Below are positions 53,923 to 63,000 of a DNA stretch of 64,000 nt, one piece after another. The stretch spans positions 744,001-808,000 of the forward strand of contig OZ246012.1 in NCBI GenBank assembly GCA_965230615.1, given 5' to 3'. The first letter of the stretch is position 1. The number at the start of each line of letters is the position of its first letter. Position numbers and translations under genes: made by a program. The stretch comes from G965230615 sp965230615. Lineage in GTDB: Bacteria > Pseudomonadota > Gammaproteobacteria > HTCC5015. Under the pieces are notes generated by a model that was not told the DNA's origin, did no database searches, and saw only the letters and a program-made list of their open reading frames with translations.

Positions 53923-55308
53923 ATGCATAGCATTGATCAAGCGTTGTTAAAAAAGTACGATATACACGGCCCACGCTATACGTCGTATCCTACGGCCTTA
54001 CAGTTTAGTGAGCAATTTACAGCACAAGATTACTATGAGCATGTGCAACAGAGCAATGAAGACCCTATTCCCAAGCCACTATCGTTGTACATACACATTC
54101 CGTTCTGCCAATCCTTATGCTATTACTGTGGCTGCCACAAAATCGTCACACAAAACACAGCTAAAGCGCGCCAATATCTGGATGCATTGGAATATGAGAT
54201 TGAACTACAGGCGCGCAATTTTAATAAAGACCGTCAGGTAAAACAGATCCATCTCGGTGGTGGCACACCCACTTATCTGCAGCCACAGTATATTCAACAG
54301 TTGCTGCAAACTATTGCTTATAACTTTAATATTGGCTTTAATGACACTGAGATTGCTATTGAGATTGACCCCCGTACATGTAGTACAGATGATATTAAAG
54401 CATTGGCTGAGTTCGGCTTTAACCGCATGAGCTTTGGCATTCAGGACTTTAACCGCCAAGTGCAAGTCGCTATTAACCGACTACAGGATGCAGAGCACAC
54501 ACTGGCCGTTATACATGCTGCCAGGCAAAGCGGTGTTGCCTCTATTTCAGTTGATTTAATGTATGGCCTACCTAAACAGACGCTGACTAGCTTTACAGAA
54601 ACCTTAACGGCTGTGTTAAACGCACGACCGGATCGGATCGCCCTGTATAATTATGCGCATATGCCATTGCGCATAAAGTCGCAACGCTTGATAGAAGAAA
54701 AAGACTTACCCAGCGCAGACTTAAAACTGGAGCTATTAAGCCAGGCCATTAAAACCCTGGAAGATGCTGGCTATGTTTATATTGGTATGGATCACTTTGC
54801 ACTCCCGACCGACCCTTTAAACCAGCATTTACAAAATGGTCACCTGCAACGCAACTTTCAAGGCTACTCTACCCATGGGGATTGCGATATTACTGGCTTT
54901 GGGTTAAGCGCAATTAGCCGTATTAACGATGCTTATAGCCAAAATAACAAAGACCTAAGAGACTATTTGCACAATATTCAAGCCAACCAGCTACCCATTG
55001 AGCGCGGCTATATACTCTCTCGGGACGACCAGATCAGAGCCGAGATAATTCAGCAAATTATGTGCAACGATCATATTAATTTTCAGGCATTTTCAACAGC
55101 ACAACATATTGACTTTAAAGACTATTTCCAACAGGAACTAGTGCAATTACAGGCATTGGCCGAGGATGGCCTGCTAACAATAGCTGATCATGACTTGCAG
55201 ATAACGCCGCATGGTCGCTTGTTGTTACGGAGCATTGCCATGGTATTTGATCGCTATTTATCACAGCATAAAGACCAAACTGTGCAAACATTTTCCAAGG
55301 TTTTATGA
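53923..55308 (+). CDS. hemN: Oxygen-independent coproporphyrinogen III oxidase HemN
   Basis: A 461-residue radical SAM enzyme converting coproporphyrinogen III to protoporphyrinogen IX without oxygen. The family opening HGPRYTSYPTALQF is present. The cluster motif Cys-x3-Cys-x2-Cys is in FCQSLCYYCGC, and IHLGGGTPTYL is the SAM-binding glycine motif. AGAGG lies before the ATG. It shares a divergent FNR-box region with the cco operon, linking haem supply to low-oxygen respiration. Confidence 0.97.
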   Translation: MHSIDQALLKKYDIHGPRYTSYPTALQFSEQFTAQDYYEHVQQSNEDPIPKPLSLYIHIPFCQSLCYYCGCHKIVTQNTAKARQYLDALEYEIELQARNFNKDRQVKQIHLGGGTPTYLQPQYIQQLLQTIAYNFNIGFNDTEIAIEIDPRTCSTDDIKALAEFGFNRMSFGIQDFNRQVQVAINRLQDAEHTLAVIHAARQSGVASISVDLMYGLPKQTLTSFTETLTAVLNARPDRIALYNYAHMPLRIKSQRLIEEKDLPSADLKLELLSQAIKTLEDAGYVYIGMDHFALPTDPLNQHLQNGHLQRNFQGYSTHGDCDITGFGLSAISRINDAYSQNNKDLRDYLHNIQANQLPIERGYILSRDDQIRAEIIQQIMCNDHINFQAFSTAQHIDFKDYFQQELVQLQALAEDGLLTIADHDLQITPHGRLLLRSIAMVFDRYLSQHKDQTVQTFSKVL

Positions 55309-55440
55309 TACCTGGTTTACACGTGAACTAGGCAGCAATAGGCTGCAAGATCGGCCAATATAACAGCATATTCAAGACTATTGCGAGAGCAAAAGAAAGC
55401 CCTGTACAGCCACCCCCAAATTAACCTATGCTTAAACACT

Positions 55441-56181
55441 ATGAATAACCCCCAAAGCCAATCTGTATCCACCATACCGGGCATTACCGCAAAAAAACCC
55501 GTCTGTAGCCAATGCGCGCTCAATAACCTGTGTTTGCCTGTGGGCTTAAACAAGCAAGAATTGGAGAAGCTTGAGGGCCTTGTACAGACCGCCAAAAAGC
55601 TCAAAGCGCAAGAAGTTTTGTTTCAACAAGGTGCACCATTTCAAACCTTGTATGCGGTTCGCTCTGGCGTTTTAAAAAGCATGGTTGTTGACAGTGATGG
55701 CAACGAACGCGTGAGTGGCTTTTATCTACCGGGTGAATTAATTGGCCTAGACGCAATCTACAGCCAACACTACCAGAGCAATACGCTGGCACTGGATACC
55801 GCCAGTGTATGTGCTGTCCCCTATCAAGGCCTAACCGAGCTCTCTGGCCAGATCCCCAGTTTGCAGCAACAGTTATTACGACTACTTAGCAAAGAGCTTA
55901 ATGATGTCAGCGCCCAAGTACCTAATCTGACCATAGAACAACGGCTAGCGGCATTTATTTTTGGCTTATCAATGCGCTATCAAGAACGTGGCTACTCCAG
56001 CACACATATTAATCTAATCATGCCACGCCAGGATATTGCCAATCATTTAAATATGGCCCCAGAGACCATCAGCCGCTTGTTTAAACGTATGCAAAGCGAT
56101 GGCTTATTGCAAATCAACCGGCGTGAGCTGATTATTCAGGATATGGATAAACTCAAAACCCTGGCAGGTTGTGCGCCATAG
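55441..56181 (+). CDS. fnr: FNR/ANR-type oxygen-sensing regulator
   Basis: A 246-residue Crp/Fnr-family activator. Cluster cysteines lie in VCSQCALNNLC (C-x2-C-x5-C), with the fourth in ASVCAVPY. The cyclic-nucleotide-like domain runs to about residue 150. The helix-turn-helix is RQDIANHLNMAPETISRLFK, with the Glu-x3-Arg of FNR. A TTG at 55381 opens the same frame, but ATG 55441 places the first Cys at residue 22, close to E. coli FNR. It probably acts on the two FNR boxes 1.6 kb upstream. Confidence 0.92.
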   Translation: MNNPQSQSVSTIPGITAKKPVCSQCALNNLCLPVGLNKQELEKLEGLVQTAKKLKAQEVLFQQGAPFQTLYAVRSGVLKSMVVDSDGNERVSGFYLPGELIGLDAIYSQHYQSNTLALDTASVCAVPYQGLTELSGQIPSLQQQLLRLLSKELNDVSAQVPNLTIEQRLAAFIFGLSMRYQERGYSSTHINLIMPRQDIANHLNMAPETISRLFKRMQSDGLLQINRRELIIQDMDKLKTLAGCAP

Positions 56182-56229
56182 CATATGGCATCACTTTAGC
56201 AGTAAACCAAGCTAGCCATAACAGACATG

Positions 56230-56432
56230 TCCATTAACATAAGTCGCATCGTTTCTCTTTAAGGCACTTCCTTTTTACTCTCTTCCGAACTCGGGCACTC
56301 AGCGATCCATCGCCAAATGCCCTACGTTCATTACTGTGACTGTTTCACAGCTGCTATAGCCTTTTTCTACGACCGACTTATGGCTGCTGATTTAAATTCA
56401 GCGCTAAATGACCTTCTCTGTCGCTCGCGCAT
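56230..56432 (-). pseudogene. Decayed IS3-family transposase OrfA remnant
   Basis: Translating the minus strand from the ATG at 56432 gives RQRRSFSAEFKSAA, the start of IS3-family (IS407-like) OrfA. After a frame change the sequence continues VVEKGYSSCETVTVMNVGHL then AMDR, stop, VPEFGRE, stop, KGSALKRND. This tracks the OrfA helix-turn-helix, for which typical members read VVDQGYS...AMNVG...AMRRWV. At least one frameshift and two stops show it is dead. No OrfB or terminal repeats were found. It lies between fnr and the RHS toxin tail. Confidence 0.72.
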
Positions 56433-56447
56433 TTTTTAGAGACTACT

Positions 56448-57008
56448 TTATAAGCCTGAGCCAAACTTTCCATGACTATAGAAGAAGGTAAATTCTCCCC
56501 ATGGAATGACTACATAATTAGCACCGTTTTTACCTTTACCAACAGCTCTGCCCCAAACTCTACCAGAGCTTTGATTATCTTCAGAATCGATAGGTCTTAA
56601 CGATACTTTGCCGCTTCTATATTTCTCTCTACCACCTTGTCTGGTTGACAGAAAAGGAAACTCATCACAATCTTTACCCTTAGCCCTACCTATCTTGCCT
56701 TTACACTCTGGCGAACTCCTTCGCCATGATGTCGATGCGCGCCTCCTCCCAAGTAACCTGTATGTAACAAAAGGGGATACTCTTGCCTCATTCGATCCAT
56801 GACCATTGATCGCATCACGAACATGCTCTTGTGACTCAGGATGCAAGCTATTTCCAATGACAAAAATATTAGGCAATCGACACTTCTTACCTTTTGATCG
56901 AAAGCATCTTTTAACTTCATTCCTTATAAGCTGACCTATAGCAAAATGTAATGTTGCTTTTAACGCTCTACCAATAACCTGCCTGCCACCTGAAGTTCCT
57001 ATGGCGGC
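56448..57008 (-). pseudogene. RHS C-terminal NucA/NucB-type DNase domain, out of frame
   Basis: About 186 codons that continue the RHS protein in another frame, with no start codon until MPNIF (56876). The join region reads AAIGTSGGRQVIGRALKA. The DNase motifs are HPESQEHVRDAI, DCDEFPFLSTRQGG and LRPIDSEDNQSSG, which match the NucA/NucB deoxyribonuclease family (compare CDEYPF-type motifs). The RHS frame meets a stop at 56968. An in-frame TAA at 57009-57011 closes this frame upstream. Removing one A of the pair at 57009-57010 would restore one protein. So this is a toxin domain separated by a single-base shift, or a sequencing error. Confidence 0.75.
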
Positions 57009-60000
57009 TTACGGCTTGTGCACCTAAATTGCTTTGAATTCTAAGCGCTGACACCAACTCTCCAATAGCCACATTACCCGACGGATCGATAAAGTTAGCA
57101 GGATCAGCATTGGCATAGAGGTATTTATGCAATGTAATTGGATCATTAGCAATACCTAAAAAGGTATCCATTTGCGTCAATCGCCCAACATTTTGATTAT
57201 AATATCTCGCTCTCAGATAATACTGATTCAAACTTGGGTCTAATTGTTCACCAGCAAACAGGTAGTTGTTCTGGATACTACCGGTTTGATTTAATATTTC
57301 ACCAAAGGCCTCATAGTTATAATGACTCGTAAACACGCCAGCAGCATCACTCAATCTTCTAGTACTGCCTAAGCCATCATAATGATAAAAGGCAATATCA
57401 TTATCCCGCTCTTGCGCGATTAAGTCATGGCCATAGCTATAAGAGACAGCAATTTGCCCATCGACAACTTCACGCAGTACCTGTGCATAGTCTCGATTCT
57501 CATCAATCACATAATGCGTAGTATTGCCAGAGGTGATTTTTGATGTACGGATACCCTTATAGTTATAAGTGTACTCGGCTAGCACAGCATCGTTAACATC
57601 GACAGATCGCATTTTGTTTTTAGCATCATAGTGATAATTGGTGACATTACCATTCTCAGCCTCGCTGATGGTATTGCCATTATCATCATAGCCATACACC
57701 GTATTACCCGCTAGCTCCAACCAATCATTATTATTATAAGAGTAACCTGTTTGCACACCATCAATCGTTTTAAAGGTTCGGTTACCTACCCAGTCATATT
57801 GATAATTCGCCGTGTAATTACCATTAGCTGCATCGGTAACAACCTCATCAGTTAAGCGATAAAGATTGTCGTAGTCATAATCAGTTATGCGGCCATTATC
57901 TTCGGTGATCAGGTCTCGTCTACCACTATCTTCTAAGGTGTAAGTATAGCCACCCAGCACATCACCTTGAGAGTTACGAGTCTCGACTCTAGTCAGTTGA
58001 TTAACACTGTTATAGTCATAATCAGTTATCAAGCCATTAGGATATGTAACGGTATCAAGATTGCCAACGGCATCGTAGCTATAGACTGTCTCACCATTGT
58101 TATCATTCACTGTCTTCAAGCGATTAAAGTCATCGAAGGTATAATCGGTAGTGCTAGTCACGTTATCACGAGTTACACTGACCTGTGTACGATTACCAAC
58201 TGCATCGTATTGATACGCCATGACGGTACCGTCCGGACGAGTTTCGTTTTGCAGCTGGCCTTTAGCATAATAGTTATAGCTTGTAATGCCATCCTGCGTT
58301 TCTACTGTCTGCACTTGTCCATCTGGCCAATAATTGAATATTTCAAATTGCCCATCATGGTAGTCAACTCTGGCAATGCGGTCCATATTATCGCGTTGGG
58401 TGGTACTCACTTGCTGATTAAAGTCTGTATGCGTGATAGTTCGTGCATTATCGTCATAGACTGTAGTTTCTTGCTGTAGCATCGGCAAGGTACGCGAGGT
58501 AACACGACCAAAATAGTCATATGTCCACTCGGTTCGATTCAGATTAGCATCGATTTGGGCGATCTTGTTACCGGTCTCGTCATACTCATAAGTCGTTAAT
58601 GGCACAGCTTCATTATTGATGGTCACTTCTGGCTGTACGCCTATTAACCGACCTAGATCATCATAATCTAAGCGTTTTGCACGCAGGTTTTGATCAATCT
58701 CACGAATACGGGTACCTAATGCATCAAACTGCGCCTGTATCGTTGTCCCATTATGAAACTGCGTTTCAACACGCTGATCTAGCTCGTTCAGAATATATGT
58801 TGTGGTATGCGATAAGGCATCGGTTTCTGATCGTAATTCACCATTTTCATAGTAATCAAAACTATGCGTAAAGCTAGCACCTTCTCCGTGTCGGATGACT
58901 GACCGACGACGACCTGCAAAATCGTATGTATATTCTGTAAGGTTACGATTTTCATCCCACTCAAATTGCACCCAGCCTTGCGGGGTATATTGCGTTTCGG
59001 TAAATGTTGCGGGCTCACCATTGCCAGGCTCAAAGTGCACACGCCATAGACGACCAAAGTCGTCATACTCATGGCGAGTTACATGGCCATTTTGATCCGT
59101 TGTAGTTGCTAACTTACCTTCCGCAGTGTAGGTATTGCTGGTCTGACTACCATCAGGATAAAGAGTCGCAATAACCCGACCATAGAGGTCATAGTCTATT
59201 TCAGTCCACTCGCCATAACGATTGCGCTCGCCTACCATATTACCCACTTCATCATATTCTATTTCAGTATAACTGCCATCTGGATATGTCGTCATGGTTA
59301 AACGGTTTTTACTGTCGTAGTCATAACTTAGAGTTTCTTCGGTCACAACACCATTCACAGTACGCTGACGCGTTTCTGTTTTGACATTTAAATTATCGTC
59401 ATAGGTAAAGGTTGTTGTGCCACTAAGCGCTGTAGATTCCGTGTGCTTTTGGTCTTGCCATGGATGGCCCGTTTCGTAGTAGGTAAAATGTGTGACATTG
59501 CCATTCATATCTGTCGCACTATCCACCAAGCCACGCACAGGATTAATAACATTCATGGCGACTCTGCGTGTCAACTCACCGGTTTGTGGATCAATATGCT
59601 CTGGCCCTGTAATGGAGACTAAATTACCTGCACTATCATAAACCATATCATGTGCATGACCACGCTCATCAAGCACACGACCTTCCTGACCAAGACTATT
59701 GTAGTCTTCAAAGAGGATGGTCTGTCCTAAGGCATTACGCGACCATTGCTGATTATTATTGCTATCGTATTCCATTGTATTGGCATAGTCTGCGCCACCG
59801 ACAGCACTATAAATCTCGTTATTGTTGGTATCATAGGCAAAGTCGGTCTGAATATCGGTGTTATAAATGATATTTCTGGCCGCTTTGATTTCTCGCATCA
59901 CATTGCCCCAGCTATCATAATCTAACACCGTTGTTCTGCCATCACGATCGGTCAAGACAGATTGGCGTCCAAGCACATCATGATCAAATTCGGTTCTACG

Positions 60001-63000
60001 ACCTTGATTATCTTCCTGGGCAATAAGCTGACCAGTGACATCATCATAGATATTTTTGATTAACAAACGATTCAAAGGATCAAGAATATCAATCAAGGCG
60101 TGTTCATTATTATAAACATACGTAACGGTATCATCAGTTTGATCAATAACGTTGATCAGGTCATCGGCAGCATCGTACACATAGTTAATATCATTACCTG
60201 CCGGATCAATCACGCGATCGATACGACCAACATGATCTCGCTCGAAGGTAATACTCTTCCCTCCTGAATGGAAAATACCATCATCGGTATAAGTCACTGT
60301 GTGGCCATTCGGTGTAATAACCTGCTCTATGCCAAAGCTTTGGTTTAATTCATAGACAAAACCAGCTTGGGTTGTTAAGCGATAGCGGTTAGGGTTTACC
60401 GCCTGACTAAAGGTTGAGGTATCAACCAGCATACCCAGGCTGGTATCGAGATGCGCTGTACGATCACCTATAATTTCCAAGGTAGACTGGGTATTACCCA
60501 CAGGCGTAAATTCTAAATTAACCGTCAAGGTCTCAATCACATTACAGCGTGGCGAGGCTTGCATACTAAATTCTTCCTGATCACCATCGGGCAATATAAC
60601 GGTCACTGTCGGCGCACCCCCCACAGGTTCGGTGCAAAAAGTCGGTACCGGCACAATGCCTCCTGTAGAACCAATCACTTGCTGCCAACGTTGTCCTGGT
60701 ACTCGCGACTCTTCAACCCGCACATCCTGATAGTCCACACTCCAGCCATAGCCAAAGTCGAGTTGCTCGTCTTTGCGGCGTGAGTCATAGCTTCGCGTCA
60801 AGCGAATAGGAATACCGGCTAATGGGACCTCCATATCGACCACACTAAAGCTGAAGTTACCGACTTTTAAATCACCATCCACGCTCACTGTGCGGCTGTC
60901 AGTTTGCATATTGCCGTTAACATCGGTGACTTCCAGCAAAATATCATAGACCCCATTGAGCAAGCGGCTTGGGTCGAAAACGGCCAGCTCACCCTCGGTA
61001 ACACTGCTTGTGCTATTGTTAAATTCGGTGTATTCACTCAAACCTTTGCGACGATATTTTACCGAATAAGACAATAGTCGTGAGTCTGTTGCTGTGCCGC
61101 TGACAACAACAGGTTCTGTCACTTTTTGCAGCTCTTCAGGTAAATTAATAATGGCTACAGGTTGATCATCGTCGAGTGGATCGCGCACATAATAAAATGC
61201 CTGAGAAACAACATTACCTCGGCCATCATTACCGGTCACTTCAATAGTGTGCTCACCAATGCCGCTGCTGACAATGGCAATCCGGTTTTGCTCATCTAGA
61301 TCCACAGCCACCCCATCGACAGTGGCACTTAAGGTGGTTTCACTAACAGCATTAATAACTCCCACTTGGGCAGAAATAGCGGTACCTTCATCACTGAACA
61401 TTGGATCAACACTGATATTCAATGCAAGCTCTGGGGCTTGGTCTGCAACGGTGATAGAGTACGTCTGTTCAGTAAACGATAAGCCATCGCTGACCAAAAC
61501 AACCACCGGCACGATACCTTGATCTGCCAGTGTTGGCGTCCAGGTAATGCGACCACTGATGCTGTCGATGCTCATGGCAGCTGGCGCGCGTGTGAGTTGA
61601 TACTCAAGCGTGTCACCATCGATGTCAGTCGCTAATACAGGATACGTATATTGCAAACCAGAAACCGCAAAAGCACCTGGCAAACTGACAATCTCTGGCA
61701 CGTTATTGGCTAATACCGAAACGCTAAAAGTTTGCTCAGAATAGCTGCCACTGGGGTCGGCGGCTCTAACGGTGATGAGTGCTGAGTCGCTCAGACTTGC
61801 CGGCGTCCAACTGACCAGGCCATCGGCGGATACTGTGATATCAGCAGGCTCAACCGTATACGTTAATGGATCATTATCTTCATCGCTTGCTAACACTTGG
61901 TACGTGTAGGTTTCTCCGAATTTAACTTGCTGCTCTGGCACACTATTAATAATAGGTGTGTGATTATTCTCGCGGCTCACAATATAGCGTTGTAGCGTCG
62001 CATTACCAAAAGTATCTGTTACCGTCACGGTTATTTCGGTCGATTGTATTGTTGCATCGGGTAACCAGGAAATTAAACCGGTATTAGCATCGATAGTAAC
62101 ACCAGCAGCGACTGAATCGGCCGTAAACTGCAGGCTATCATTTTCTGGATCATCCGCAATAACCTGATAAAAATAGACAACACCAGACTCAAATCGCGTA
62201 TTGGGTGTACTGCTAATCTGTGGTGGCAGATTACGCTGTAAATTAATGGTATAGCTTTGCGCTGTTTGATTACCTAATTCATCGGTCACGTTTACGCTTA
62301 CCCGGCGTGGGTCGAACTGGCTATTTGCCGGTGTCCAGCGAATCAAGCCGCTATCAGAGATAGTCATGGCCGCGGGCGATTGCTCTAGGGCATAACGTAG
62401 CACATCGCTATCGGCATCAACGGCAATCACCTGGTACTCATAAGGCTCGCCTGGGTTGGCTTGTGTGGGCGGCACACTGATAATTTCAGGAAAAACGCCA
62501 CTGGAGCCAGTTAAACGAATCACATAACTAAAAGTGTCATAACCACCACTTTGATCATGTACCTGCACGATAACAGGGTGATTAATCTGTGTCGTATAAG
62601 GCGGGCTCCACCAAATTTGACCGGTATCTTCATCAATGGTCATATTCGGTGGCGCTTCCAACAGCTTAAACAACATTTCATAGCCGTCTGGATCTTCGGC
62701 AGTAAAGGTGTATTGATAAACCTCCAGTGGTGTGGCCGTTAGCGGTGGTGTATTCGCGTCTAATACAGGTGCCACATTGTTTTGGCCACCATTTAATATG
62801 GCTAAGTCATAATCCTGCTCATCGTAAGCACCGTGTTCATCAATGACGCGAAAGATAACATCCTGGCTATTAAAGGTATTCACCGGCTGCCAGCTTAAAA
62901 AGCCTGTTGTAGAATTAAGGCTCATGCGGGATGGCCTTTCAACAAAGACATAGCTTAAGTCATCGCCATCATCATCCACCGCTTCAACCTGATATTCATA

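Noticed and set aside
56280..56350. Terminator between fnr and the RHS locus
   Set aside because: Small dyads (GCGAT-CC-ATCGC, CTGTGA-N5-TCACAG) exist but lack T-tracts; the area is explained better as an IS3 orfA remnant.
56690..56920. 76-codon minus-strand frame overlapping the DNase tail
   Set aside because: Shares bases with the NucA/NucB-like domain in another frame; motifs belong to the latter.
57967..58479. 170-codon plus-strand frame opposite the YD repeats
   Set aside because: It is the antisense of a repetitive coding region; its Ile/Val/Cys-rich pattern mirrors YD repeats and no start signal is seen.
57300..60300. CRISPR-like periodicity
   Set aside because: Repetition here is protein-level YD repeats with degenerate DNA, not identical direct repeats with spacers.
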